Source: Candidula unifasciata
Taxonomy: Eukaryota > Mollusca > Gastropoda > Stylommatophora > Geomitridae
Reading direction: 5' to 3'
Length of the DNA: 64,000 nucleotides
Assembly: GCA_905116865.2 (NCBI GenBank)
Contig: CAJHNH020000800.1
Coordinates: 82,501 to 146,500, forward strand
Position numbers and translations under genes: made by a program. The notes under the pieces are model-generated. The model was not told the DNA's origin, ran no database searches, and saw nothing but the letters and a program-made list of their open reading frames with translations. This document shows, piece after piece, positions 1 through 9,969 of the stretch (positions are counted from its first letter, which is position 1; every line of letters begins with the position of its first letter).

Positions 1-45
1 CAAGCGAACGAAAGAAGAAGAAGATTATGTTAGAAAGAAAGAAAA
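1..45 (+). mobile_element. LINE-F 3' tail fragment
   Basis: The opening gcgaacgaaagaagaagaag matches the extreme 3' end of the LINE copies ending near 11757 and 43070, including the (GAA)n tail. Only the tail is in the window. Confidence 0.45.
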
Positions 46-100
46 AAATATATATATTTCATAATAACATTTAAATAAAATACATATTCCTATGTTTTAG

Positions 101-402
101 GTAATCAAAGCGGAACAACCATACCCAGGTTCCAGTCATCTAGAATGGAAGGGAGAATACCACACTGTTATCATCGATCGACACGTCAACTGTCGGGTCC
201 AGTGCACTTTGACCCCAGACAAATGCGGACCTAAAAAACAGTTTCAAGAGAGACAATGCGACTGCGTATGTCGTGACTACCAAAGATGTACACCGCCCAA
301 AGTCTGGGATCCAGAAGAGTGCGAGTGCAAATGTGCCGAAATTCTCCAGTGTTGTAAAGCTGGCGAAGTGTGCGGGCTGACGTTTATGAGGGATGTCTGC
401 GA
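101..402 (+). CDS. VEGF: VEGF-C/D-like growth factor, internal exon with two BR3P repeats
   Basis: Secreted cystine-knot growth factor of the PDGF/VEGF family; members act outside the cell as ligands of receptor tyrosine kinases. The exon follows an acceptor (tatgttttag, 91-100) and ends at a GTAAGT donor (403-408). Its first third (HTVIIDRHVNC) matches the end of the growth-factor core. Then come two exact C-x10-C-x-C-x-C units, CGPKKQFQERQCDCVC (224-271) and CTPPKVWDPEECECKC (287-334), the repeat of the VEGF-C/D C-terminal extension, followed by a further Cys-rich stretch. The exon ends in phase 2; joining to 3649 gives an uninterrupted E-C-G-I-D-P. The core domain and signal peptide lie upstream of the window. 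Family assignment is firm; orthology to a specific VEGF or PVF is not resolved. Confidence 0.87.
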
Positions 403-465
403 GTAAGTGCAATTTTTTGTTATTTGAAGCCCTACTCTAGCTCTTGCCAGGGGACGCAATATAGC

Positions 466-605
466 CTGACCATAAATATGGTCTAATGGCTAAACACGGT
501 TTCTGGGACCTCTCCACGGGTGATCCTCATCCACATGGTGGCACTTTGTGTCATCGGGTGTTTATCGCTTGTGTGATGTCCTGGTGGGGTAAACAAAAAT
601 ATAGA
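466..605 (+). mobile_element. SINE-8 copy
   Basis: Closely repeated at 16848-16972: a tRNA-like TGGTCTAATGGCTAAAC head, then tttctgggacctctccacgg and a gtgatgtcctggtggggtaaa end. It lies in the first VEGF-like intron. A shorter relative is at 36548-36605. Confidence 0.6.
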
Positions 606-1031
606 TAAATAGAGGTAAGTATTCATTTTCTAAGACGCTGTGGTGTTGATTAGGGCTCTATAATTGGTCCAAGAAGGCACATAGGAGGAAGGCAACTGGA
701 ACACGCAGGATGCGTCACCCAAAAGTTGTCTTCATGAAATTTAGAAATAGTTTTCCGCGAAGGAATTGTGTTCAAGCCACACACACACACAAGATTGTAG
801 CTCCCGATTCATCGGTCGTTGCCACTAAATAAAGTATGGTCAAGGAAAAAGAAAAAGTGAAACACTAGAGAAACAGACAATTTAAAAGACACAGACACTG
901 CAAAAGCCGACTTTGGCTGTGGAGACGGCACCTGATTGATCAATTGACTGATTGACTGAAAGACAACATAAAATCATTGCCTTCAGTTCTATCTGAATCA
1001 TTGTGCAGTAACTTGATCTGTAGCTGCTCAA
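606..1031. other. Intronic stretch without recognised feature
   Basis: No coding frame or repeat recognised apart from a short (CA)n at 779-790. It is intron of the VEGF-like gene. Confidence 0.5.
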
Positions 1032-1255
1032 AGTCGGCGTCTGTGGCTTAAGTGTTGCGAACGCGCTTCATAATGCCGGGGTGTTGGGTTCGATCCCAGC
1101 TGAGGGCCTTGCGTTGCTTTCGACCGTGGTATCGAAAAGCCGATCGTCCAGAAAGCAATAGCAAACTACTGGATGCAAATTTGCCTAATAAAATCACAAC
1201 AGCCAGAAAATGCTAGTGTTGGTCCTGCAACGTCCTGTGCAGGATACGCAACTAA
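1032..1255 (+). mobile_element. SINE-2 copy
   Basis: tRNA-derived SINE. It has a box A-like TGTGGCTTAAGTG and an exact box B GGTTCGATCCC (1088-1098), then a body shared with seven other clear copies (gcaaactactgga, aaaatcacaacagcc, ending ggatacgcaactaac). This is the most frequent SINE in the window. Confidence 0.75.
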
Positions 1256-1630
1256 CTTTAACCTGCTCAACACCTCCATACCTTCATCAACCCATTTCGT
1301 GCATTATCATCTGGAGACAGCACCAAGGATTAACACCTGCTGGATTGGAATCCTACAGAACAAATCCCGATAAGCGCCCTATGTAGACTCCGGACGGTTA
1401 CGACGTAACCTGAAGTAGAGAATAACCTATGTCAATGATCGATCGATTGTCCGCTCCGGGCTGCTACCTAAAGGTTTACCACACCATTATGAGATTTACA
1501 GATCTCAGTCTGGACAGCAGACCAAGATGACAGATCCCAGATACCCGGTTCAGCCCTCACAGAAATTCTACTTAGCGCACCCGTAATGGCCAGTCTAGCC
1601 CGGTGTAACCTGGAGATCTATACGGGTAAG
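1256..1630. other. Intronic stretch, possible unrecognised repeat
   Basis: No coding signal. The GC-rich text around 1440-1620 reads like an old repeat, but no second copy was found in the window. Confidence 0.4.
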
Positions 1631-1876
1631 TAGGGCTGCCAATGGGATTTTTATCAAAACCCAAGCTAAGCTGACAAAAAATCCCAAGCAATACATAAGC
1701 AAAAAAAAAAAAAAATCCCAAGAATGAATTCAAGTAGTACACATTTTATAGTTACGAAACGAAACATTTACCAACTTTTATATAAGGATATATTTTTAAA
1801 ACCCAAGATTCCAAAATCTGAACCCAGACATTAAAAACCCAGTTCTTGTGGGAAAACCCAAGTATTGGCAGCCCTG
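1631..1876. mobile_element. hAT-type MITE (246 bp)
   Basis: Terminal inverted repeats are TAGGGCTGCCAAT at the left and ATTGGCAGCCCTG at the right. It is flanked by an imperfect 8-base duplication, cgggtaag (1623-1630) and cgggtttg (1877-1884). The right copy is broken by SINE-1, whose (GTTT)n tail begins there. AT-rich with no coding capacity. Confidence 0.65.
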
Positions 1877-2107
1877 CGGGTTTGTTTGTTTGTTTGTTTT
1901 AATATCCTGAAGCCATGAATTGTTAACCCTTAGGCCCTGTATTATGAAAATCGTAACCTTTCGGCCTTGATTCCATTGTAAATACCGTAAATCTGGGAGA
2001 AAATGTGGCTTTCCTACATACCCCCGGGAGTGAACCCGGACCACAAGGAGTTCGACACCCGGTCTCCGCGCAATCCGGTTTAGCCAACTACGCTAGAGAG
2101 CCGGGCA
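1877..2107 (-). mobile_element. SINE-1 copy
   Basis: On the - strand the tRNA-like head has box A TAGCGTAGTTGG and box B GGTTCACTCCC. The body ends in an (AAAC)n tail, seen as gtttgtttgtttg at 1880-1898. Near-identical copies lie at 14988-15205, 18282-18503 and 51934-52150. Confidence 0.8.
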
Positions 2108-2204
2108 AGGCAGCCCTGCTAAGGACCTGCTCTCACGTCTTTAACTGGACTCGTTTTGTGTGAGGAGAGTTTGAAATCGAGCCGGTGGCGCGAGCGTCGG
2201 GGGG

Positions 2205-2207
2205 AGA

Positions 2208-2304
<97 letters not shown>

Positions 2305-2403
2305 ATAGAAAGGGGGCGGTGTTAATGTTTACTAAGCGAAAGGGAGAACTTTAAAAGCTAGTGTGGGTGGGTGTGTGTGTGTGTGGTGTGCGCGCGCGCG
2401 CGT
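2205..2403. repeat. (GA)n, (GT)n and (CG)n microsatellites
   Basis: A nearly pure GA dinucleotide run covers about 2209-2300. A shorter GT run is at 2367-2385 and alternating GC at 2389-2401. Confidence 0.9.
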
Positions 2404-2829
2404 CATGTAACCGTTTTACAAGTTAGAGAATATTTGACCCTCGTTTGCTAGCGACCGCTTTAGGGGGAAAAAAGTCCATTACTGTCGATTTCAATGGCGG
2501 AAGATATGACAGCAGACCGCCTTGTACTAATTTCGACAAGGGATATTGAGAGCCGACCGTACAGTCGGTGGCACACTGCTAGAGAACGTGAAATTGGCCA
2601 GGAAAACTAAAAAACTGCCAACAAATACTGGGGATGGTTCTGCAGAATTCTGTAAGGTAGGGCTATTCAGCTGGCGGCCCGCTGAGCAGATTTGGCCCGC
2701 TGAGGTTTAGCAAATGGCCAACGGATGAGTGGCAGTTCTAATGTATGAATTTCCCTTTCCATTGTGTGGCCCAGGCCCATTTTCAAAAAGATGGTTTCTG
2801 AGTGAACTGACGAATTCTGCTGATGTGAA
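2404..2829. other. Intronic stretch without clear feature
   Basis: No gene. The text ctattcagctggcggcccgc at 2664-2683 resembles the end of an old hAT-like element, with related text near 53060. No second terminus was found. Confidence 0.35.
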
Positions 2830-2930
2830 AGGTACGCAGTTAACGAGCCTTTGAGTGGCTGCTGCATGGGAGGACTGAGCATCCATGTGAAAGCTCAGTG
2901 TGCTCGTGACATCGATTGTGATAACATTCT
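2830..2930. repeat. Dispersed repeat shared with 11290-11390
   Basis: The words gctgctgcatgggaggactgag and gat(t)g(t)gataaca recur in the same order at 11308-11380. The family is not recognised. Confidence 0.45.
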
Positions 2931-3400
2931 TTTTCTGCCTTTCAAACTCCCAATGAGAGCAAAGGCCCTCAACAAACTCACGTCAGGTCGTTCTAGCCTT
3001 CGCTATTGCATGCAGCTCTTCCCTATATCATCCCCATTGTTTTAACTTCACTCTCCAGCTACTTTCTCCGTGCTTTTTTGTCTTTCTTTCTTTTTTTTTT
3101 TTATATATGCCCCTGTGGGTCCAAAGATATTCTAGTTATATTGTTCTCAGGTTTTCCCAACGTGTTTCCTATCCAACGCCAGCGTCTTTTCCTCACCTCT
3201 TGGTGCGCTGGAACTTGTTTAGTTCTCTTCTAAAGTTCTATATTTGTGATTCTATCATACCATTTAATTCCGTCTGTTCTGCTGAGGCACCAGTTAATGC
3301 ATGTATGTAGTTAATTAGTCCCCGCGTTAGAAGTTCTCCATCTTTCCGCTCCATCCATACAACAGTACTGATTTGACATTAGAATTAAAATGTTTAGGTT
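2931..3400 (-). mobile_element. LINE-A 3' fragment
   Basis: On the - strand this is the reverse-transcriptase C-terminal region and 3' end of the family seen intact at 4475-5612. It is frame-broken. A poly-T run at 3090-3103 interrupts it. Confidence 0.7.
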
Positions 3401-3605
3401 GACTGTGATAACATAATGGACCTAGTGATTTGACATTAGAACTAAAATGTTTGAGTTGATTGGGATAACATAACATAATGGAACCTAGTGATTTGACAAT
3501 AGAATTAAAATGTTTAGGTTGACTGGGATAACATATTGGACCTAGTGATTTGACAATAGAATTAAAATGTTTAAGTTGACTGGGATAACACAACATAATG
3601 GAACC
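3363..3605. repeat. Tandem repeat, 4 units of about 58-63 bp, born from LINE-A
   Basis: The unit contains gatttgacattagaattaaa, which is LINE-A sequence encoding NSNVKS on the - strand. The LINE segment was tandemly copied four times, ending 43 bases before the VEGF-like exon at 3649. Confidence 0.8.
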
Positions 3606-3648
3606 TAGCATACTTGTCTTTACGGTATTGTCGTGTCTTCTTTTTCAG

Positions 3649-4015
3649 ATGTGGGATCGACCCTATGATGGAACAAATCAGGAACAACGGTAACCTCACC
3701 CAGGAGATGATCGATGCTTACTACCTATTACAGAACAGCAGCGCTTCAGCATCCTCCAACACACCTACGTCGGCATCGGCGACAACAGCAACATCAACGA
3801 CAGATACACCCACAACAACTACACCAACCGTCACCACCACCACCACTACCACGACAGATACCACGACTACAGCAACGACAAATGCAAATACGGTCATCGG
3901 AGCCTTGGATCCCTGCCGTACTGTTGTATGTCCAGGAAACTTCGTCAGGGCTCTCAACGCTGAGGGAAACTGTGTTTGCCGTCTAAGAAGAGGGCGTAGA
4001 ACTGAACACTCGCCG
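3649..4015 (+). CDS. VEGF: VEGF-C/D-like growth factor, exon with Thr-rich linker and terminal Cys motif
   Basis: Continues the gene from 101-402 across a 3.2 kb intron. The acceptor is cttctttttcag (AG at 3647-3648) and the phase fits exactly. After CGIDPMMEQIRNN the exon encodes a linker of about 50 residues made almost only of Thr, Ser, Ala and Pro, mucin-like and probably O-glycosylated. Next comes a last Cys cluster, CRTVVC followed by a C-x13-C-x-C motif ending NCVC, then a basic segment RLRRGRR. The basic end could bind heparan sulphate or be a proprotein-convertase site (inference). The frame reaches TGA at 4016-4018, which overlaps a perfect GTGAGT donor at 4015-4020, so this is either the last exon or spliced onward. 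An AATAAA at 4217-4222 suits termination here. Confidence 0.82.
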
Positions 4016-4216
4016 TGAGTAAAACTACCTACACCATCTATACGTTGTGGTGGTGACGGGTTTAAACCCTGATTGACAATGCTCGTATCCGTGCTACAGT
4101 AGACTACTGCCAGTTCTAGCCTCTGAGCCTGGTTTCATGTATGAGCACTGCAGTTTTTACAAACCATGTTGAACAGATAGTGACTTTACCAACAACATCA
4201 AAGGATTCTTCTAAAC

Positions 4217-4222
4217 AATAAA
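4217..4222 (+). promoter_or_regulatory. Candidate poly(A) signal of the VEGF-like gene
   Basis: An AATAAA hexamer lies 199 bases after the TGA at 4016-4018, a normal distance for a short 3' UTR. It would lie within the intron if the downstream candidate exon is used. Confidence 0.4.
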
Positions 4223-4270
4223 TTATTACAGTATTAAGTATATACGTTCTAACAAGTTTTATTTTTAAAG

Positions 4271-4412
4271 GACGTCGCACACCAGCGCCAGTTTTTTGTG
4301 GCTGTTGTTTTTGTTTCTAGTCAACTTTACGTTAAGTAGATTACCCATTGCTCCAGGTAAACCTCTGATTGACTCTACACTCAGTAATTACAGATCTGTA
4401 AATACATATTAA
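4271..4412 (+). CDS. Possible alternative last exon of the VEGF-like gene (hydrophobic tail)
   Basis: If the GTGAGT donor at 4015 is used, an acceptor ttttatttttaaag (AG 4269-4270) restores the phase and opens 46 codons to TAA at 4410-4412. The peptide starts TSHTSASFLWLLFLFLVNF, a hydrophobic run that could be a membrane anchor or GPI-attachment signal, and ends in a short polar tail. This would give a membrane-tethered isoform. Seen: the frame, the acceptor and the hydrophobic run. Inference: that it is used. The simpler reading is 3' UTR of a transcript ending at 4016-4018. Confidence 0.3.
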
Positions 4413-4474
4413 CTCTATGTACAGTGAAATTCTCTATGCTTGTCTTGAAAGTTCTATACATATTTCTTAACGTT

Positions 4475-5612
4475 TGTTCCATTCTTCTTCTTCTTCTGCC
4501 TTTTTATCCCCCAATGGAGCATAGGCCCTCAACCAACTCACGCCAAGTCGTTCTATCCTTCGCCATTACATGGAGCTCTCCCCATGTCCTCCCAATCTTT
4601 CTAACCTCATTCTCCAGCTCTCTTCTCCATGTGTTTTTTGGCCTTCCTTTATTCCTATGCCCCTGTGGGTTCCAATGCAAAGACATTCTAGTTATGCTGT
4701 TCTCCTGTTTTCTCAGTGTGTGCCCTATCCAACGCCAGCGTCTTTTCCTCACCTCCTGATCCACTGGAGCCTGTTTAGTTCTCTCCCAAAGTTCTACATT
4801 AGTTATTCTATCATACCATTTTATTCCCTCTATTCTGCGCAGGCACCAGTTAATGAATGTCTGTAATTTATTAGTAATTGCCTTCGTTGTTCTCCATGTT
4901 TCCGCCCCATACAATAGTACTGATTTGACATTAGAATTAAAAATTTTTAGTTTCGTATTTCTTTTAATTTCTTTTGACCTCCACAAATTCCCTAGTGCTA
5001 TGAAAGCCCCTCTTGCCTTTTGTATTCTTATTTTAATATCTCTATCAGTTCCTCCATCTTTATCTACATTACTGCCCAAATAGGTGTACGACTCCACGTC
5101 TTGGAGTGGGGTGCCATCAAGAGAAACCACATTACTATTTGCCTGATTTATTCTCATTATCTTTGTCTTTCCTTTATGGATTTTCAGACCAAGCTGCTGT
5201 GATCTCGCATTAAGTATATTTAATTTATCTTGTATCTGATTCCGTGAATGGGACAGAAGGGCAATATCATCAGCGAAGTCCAGATCATCAAGCTGTTTTG
5301 TAGGGGTCCACTGAATTCCATTCTTGGTGTTAGCAGTTACTGTTTTCATAGTCCAGTCTATAGCCAGTAAAAATAGGAGAGGCGACAAAAGACATCCCTG
5401 TCGCACACCTGTTTTTATTTCAAATGCATCTGTTAGCTTTCCCTCATGAAGAACTCGACATTTCATGTCTTTATATGTTGCCTTTACTAAGTTGATAATT
5501 TTCTGTGGGATTCCATAGTGCCCCATCAATTTCCAGAGAGATTCCCTATCAATGCTGTCAAATGCTTTTTCATAGTCTATAAATCCAATGTAAAGTGGTG
5601 AGTTCAGTTCAA
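4475..5612 (-). mobile_element. LINE-A: non-LTR reverse transcriptase, 5'-truncated
   Basis: The best-preserved retroelement copy. Before the first Met (5529) the frame is still open with RT motif A (FIDYEKAFDSIDRESLWK). Then come the RQGCLLSPLLF motif, the catalytic FADD box (DLDFADDIALLS), YTYLGSNV, VLLYGAETW, and the C-terminal [13 protein letters not shown] and NKGRPKNTWRR motifs. The intact frame is about 365 codons to a stop at 4504. The endonuclease and the start of the RT are missing, so it cannot move itself. It ends in a (GAA)n tail (ttcttcttcttct on +). Architecture suggests the RTE/CR1-like range of non-LTR elements; the clade is not decided. Confidence 0.88.
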
Positions 5613-6589
5613 TGCTTTTTGTTCCATTCTACTTTCAAGTTTTTTTCTTCTATACTAACCCAGTTGCCACTGTCACTCATTTTGCTCCATAACGTATTGT
5701 TTTAACTCACAAAACTGAGGAATTATCCACCCAAACTACAAGAAACTGCGATTCAGTCGAGCTGACACCAAGAGGTAAATCAACACAACAAAGTCTATGA
5801 CGAAATTTAAACTTCAAGAAAGGGAAAGGAAAATACTCCCACATCTATGACTGAACCTTTCAACGAAAGTCCTTATCAGCTAATAAAACAAGAATTCTGG
5901 ACTTCCTAGTCGTAACTGTACTGTATTAATTTAACTGTCGGATAAAGTCTTCAAGTCCGAAGGATCCGCTTCGCTGCATCCGGTTTCATCAATCAGAACG
6001 GCTTGGTATCTACCAAAACCAAAACACAACTTCATAGATCCAGCGATGATCCTCACTTGTGAAACGAACCTTTCAGTTGGCGAGGCAGGCAACATAACCA
6101 CCTAACCACAGAAACCTCCGTTATAAGATAAAACACTTACCTAGGGCTGAAAGAGTTAACTGTTTAGTTCCACACGCTTCAGCTTGTGTTTCTGCACAAA
6201 GACAGAACCATCGTAAAGCAGGCCCAGGGCAAAGCAGTGCACCGAGTTTGCTGGAAACAGATTAAAGGAGTTTGCAATGAATCTTGTGTAGAAGTTCTTG
6301 GTAAAATTAAGCGGAAGCGTAAGGCGTAGAAAACTGAAGAAAAGCAGCACTAAGCAATGACAAAATTAGAACTGCTAACGCTTTAGTGAAAAATAGACAG
6401 AAGCTAAAAAGCAAGTTAGGAGACGAATAAGGGCGGATGTGAAACATTTAGATGACATAGTACAGGAAGCAGAAACAGCAGCAGCGAAAGAAAGATTCAT
6501 AGACCTTTCAATAAAACACGGAAATTAGTGGTGGGGATTGGGGGGGGGGGGAGATAGTCAGCCAACTGGATTAATTAGAAGTAATCAAG
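5613..6589. other. Spacer without recognised feature
   Basis: No coding region, array or known repeat found; only a short G run at 6541-6550. It is intergenic if the VEGF-like gene ends before 4.5 kb. Confidence 0.45.
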
Positions 6590-6830
6590 GAAGCTGAAAT
6601 ATTTTGGTAATTTCAAGCACTATAGCCTACTGGGGAGAAAATAGCAAAAGGCATGGTTCTGGGATGGAGGCGCAGAGGCCGATCCATACGAAAATGGGCA
6701 CACAATGCCAGTGACTCCTTCAATTTGAAGGTACCGAGTTTCTTTCACGCAGACGGTGATGAAAACAACGTTCTGCAAAGGACCTGCTACATGATGATGA
6801 GTAAAGGGTCAGTTCCCCCAACACTAGAGA
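6590..6830 (+). mobile_element. LINE-B 3' end
   Basis: A degenerate LINE tail (EILVISSTIA..., RRRGRSIRKWAHNASDSFNL) ending in catgatgatgagt. The same 3' end is at 23330-23655, and an earlier segment is at 56820-57275. Confidence 0.6.
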
Positions 6831-6834
6831 CCAA

Positions 6835-7609
6835 ACTGGCACATGGGCTGAATACTTTGAAGATCTTCTGAATGGGTCAGTCATAGAGGTCACTTTAGAA
6901 ATGAATCCCAATATCAACTGTGAGATATTATCTAAAGAGAAAACTAAGAAAGCTATAAACCTCCTGAATGAAGAGAAGGTATCACGTCCTTTTTGTTTTT
7001 TTCGGAAAGGTTATTAAGCTCAGCTTCTTCGGAATTATTACACAGATTGTTTAGTCAAGTCTTGGAGACCGAGGAAATGCAATAGATTGAAGAGAAGGAT
7101 ACCTGGTAAAATTCCACAAAAACAAAAAAAAAACAAAAAAAAAGCAAAACAACAGTGACCTTCAGTGTGAAAATTATAGAGGTATTCGATTACTGTCAGT
7201 TCCTGGCAACAAAAATTTATAAGCAGGATTATTTTGGACAGACTCAGAAATCTCACTAGTAAACAGCTGATGGGCGATCGGGCAGGTTTTCATCCAAGCA
7301 GATCTTATACCGACCAGATAGTCACATTTTACATAATAAAGCAAAGTGTTGAATTCACCATTTTACAATGGATTTGTGGATTGTGGAAAAAGTCTTTGAG
7401 AGCATTGACAGGGAATCTGGGAATTGATGAGCCACTTTGGGATCCCATAGAAAATTATTAAGGTTATGAAGGTGACATTTACAGACATGAAATGTCGAGT
7501 TCTTCATGAGGGACAGCTAACAGATACATTTGAAACAAGAACATGTGTGCGACATGGATGTCTGCTGTCATCTCCGTTATTCCTACTGGCGATAGACTGG
7601 ATAAATAAG
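6835..7609 (+). mobile_element. LINE-A reverse-transcriptase remnant
   Basis: The text encodes WAEYFEDLLNGS, KAINLLNEEK, CENYRGIRLLSVPG, DRAGFHPSRSYTDQI, MKCRVLHEGQLTDTFE and LLSPLLFLLAIDW in several frames, with indels and stops. These are the RT blocks upstream of the FADD box. It is cut off at LAIDW by the 37-bp array. Confidence 0.75.
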
Positions 7610-8201
7610 AGAGCAATAACAACCACCACGTATGACATTTAGCGGAGGAGCATTAACTATCACCAAGTATGGCATTTAGCGGAAGAGCAATAACTATCAC
7701 CAAGTATGACATTTAGCGGAAGAGCAATAACTATCACCAAGTATGGAATTTAGCGGAAGAGCACTAACTATCACCAAGTATGGCATTTAGCGGAAGAGCA
7801 ATAACTATCACCAAGTATGGCATTTAGCGGAAGAGCAATAACTATCACCAAGTATGGCATTTAGCGGAAGAGCAATAACTATCACCAAGTATGGCATTTA
7901 GCGGAAGAGCAATAACTATCACCAAGTATGGCATTTAGCGGAAGAGCAATAACTATCACCAAGTATGGCATTTAGCGGAAGAGCAATAACTATCACCAAG
8001 TATGACATTTAGCGGAAGAGCAATAACAACCACCAGGTATGACATTTAGCGGAAGAGCAATAACAACCACCAGGTATGACATTTAGCGGAAGAGCAATAA
8101 CAACCACCAGGTATGACATTTAGCGGAAGAGCAATAACAACCATCAGGTATGACATTAAGCGGAAGAGCAATAACAACCATCAGGTATGACATTAAGCGG
8201 A
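7610..8201. repeat. Minisatellite, 37 bp x 16
   Basis: The unit is agagcaataactatcaccaa followed by gtatggcatttagcgga. 592 bases equal exactly 16 units. Two variant types (ctatcacc and caaccacc) are grouped in blocks, showing segmental spread. The first unit continues the LINE-A frame after LAIDW. Confidence 0.95.
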
Positions 8202-8219
8202 CCCTACAGAAAAGCTTAA

Positions 8220-8356
8220 CTCTTTGAGTCCCCGGGGGTTTAGCATCAGAGCCCAAGGGGTGGTCAAGAGAGATGTAAAATCGGCGCATCTTACATTCAT
8301 AAGGTTTCTAGGTAGGAACCTAAGAACGTATGATGAATTCCTTAGAACTAAATGAG
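8220..8356. mobile_element. piggyBac-like MITE
   Basis: Starts ctctttgagtccc just after TTAA (8216-8219) and ends cttagaactaaatgag before gtaa. A better-kept relative with TTAA on both sides is at 38919-39056. No coding capacity. Confidence 0.55.
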
Positions 8357-8448
8357 GTAATGACCTGAAGTTTATTCCTATCCAACTCGTGAAATCAGAT
8401 GCAAGATAAATTAAACCTACTTGATGAGAGAACGCAATAGTAAAAGTA

Positions 8449-8640
8449 AAGTAAAGATCCCTTTTCACGCCTTTCGGCGCATCGGGCATATGGGCAGAGC
8501 GTCCCATGTTTTTACAGACCATCAGCACTATGGGTAATGTGGTCAGCATTACGCCGGCTGTCTTTACTTTCCCAGGACAGCCCATCCTGGTACCCATTTG
8601 AGGCTGGGTCGACCTGCGACGTCCCCATACCACGACACAA
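8449..8640 (-). mobile_element. SINE-3 copy
   Basis: On the + strand: ccttttcacgcctttcggcg, gtaatgtggtcagcatta and gaggctgggtcgacctg. This is the reverse of the element at 10535-10755. At least eleven copies or fragments are in the window. Confidence 0.7.
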
Positions 8641-8649
8641 ATCCACGCA

Positions 8650-9504
8650 AAAATAAAGGCAGACCATTAATCACACTGATAAGGGAGCTAGAGAGTAGAG
8701 TGAAAAGATAGAGAGGACATGAGGTGAGCTACAGGCAATAGTGAAGAGAGGACATGAGGTGAGCTACAGGCAATAGCCAAGAGAGGACATGAGGTGAGCT
8801 ACAGGCAATAGCCAAGAGAGGACATGAGGTGAGCTACAGGCAATAGCCAAGAGAGGACATGAGGTGAGCTACAGGCAATAGCCAAGAGAGGACATGAGGT
8901 GAGCTACAGGCAATAGCCAAGAGAGGACATGAGGTGAGCTACAGGCAATAGCGAAGAGAGGACATGAGGTGAGCTACAGGCAATAGCGAAGAGAGGACAT
9001 GAGGTGAGCTACAGGCAATAGCGAAGAGAGGACATGAGGTGAGCTACAGGCAATAGCGAAGAGAGGACATGAGGTGAGCTACAGGCAACAGCGAAGAGAG
9101 GACATGAGGTGAGCTACAGGCAATAGCGAAGAGAGGACATGAGGTGAGCTACAGGCAATAGCGAAGAGAGGACATGAGGTGAGCTACAGGCAATAGCCAA
9201 GAGAGGACATGAGGTGAGCTACAGGCAATAGCCAAGAGAGGACATGAGGTGAGCTACAGGCAATAGCCAAGAGAGGACATGAGGTGAGCTACAGGCAATA
9301 GCGAAGAGAGGACATGAGGTGAGCTACAGGCAATAGCGAAGAGAGGACATGAGGTGAGCTACAGGCAATAGCGAAGAGAGGACATGAGGTGAGCTACAGG
9401 CAACAGCGAAGAGAGGACATGAGGTGAGCTACAGGCAATAGCGAAGGATAGAAGACTTAGCGTGAGTTGGCTGAGAGGCTATGCTTCACTGGGGGATAAG
9501 GAGC
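8650..9504 (+). mobile_element. LINE-A 3' end, expanded internally
   Basis: Begins with aataaaggcagacc (NKGRP) and ends gttggctgagaggctatgct, then cactgggggataaggagcag, the normal LINE-A terminus. The segment that encodes RTWGELxAIAKD in intact copies has been amplified as the 35-bp array 8711-9445. Confidence 0.8.
8711..9445. repeat. Minisatellite, 35 bp x 21
   Basis: The unit is gagaggacatgaggtgagct followed by acaggcaatagcgaa. 735 bases equal exactly 21 units. Variants gccaa, gcgaa and gtgaa occur in blocks. The unit is a LINE-A 3' segment; compare the single copy ggacatggggtgagctgcat at 59717-59736. Confidence 0.96.
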
Positions 9505-9944
9505 AGAAGCGTAAAAATAAGTAGAAGAAGGCAATGCACTAGGTACTGTCTACAAAAAGAGAAGCATAAAAATAAGTAGAAGAAGGCAATGCACTAGGTA
9601 CTGTCTACAAAAAGAGAAGCATAAAAATAAGCAGAAGAAGGCAATGCACTAGGTACTGTCTACAAAAAGAGAAGCATAAAAATAAGCAGAAGAAGGCAAT
9701 GCACTGGGTACTGTCTACAAAAAGAGAAGCATAAAAATAAGCAGAAGAAGGCAATGCACTAGGTACTGTCTACAAAAAGAGAAGCATAAAAATAAGCAGA
9801 AGAAGGCAATGCACTGGGTACTGTCTACAAAAAGAGAAGCATAAAAATAAGCAGAAGAAGGCAATGCACTGGGTACTGTCTACAAAAAGAGAAGCATAAA
9901 AATAAGCAGAAGAAGGCAATTCATTGGGTACTGTCTACAAAAAG
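9505..9944. repeat. Minisatellite, 55 bp x 8
   Basis: The unit starts agaagcataaaaataagcag and ends actgtctacaaaaag; 440 bases equal 8 units. The first unit abuts the LINE-A terminus, so its 5' part may be the LINE tail. Confidence 0.94.
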
Positions 9945-9969
9945 AGAAGGGAAAAAAACACACATATAT

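Noticed and set aside
1077..1110. tRNA gene suggested by an exact box B
   Set aside because: The same head recurs at eight loci with a shared 200-bp body and no proper acceptor stem; it is a SINE.
7610..9944. CRISPR array
   Set aside because: Units are contiguous with no unique spacers, and the setting is a eukaryotic LINE.
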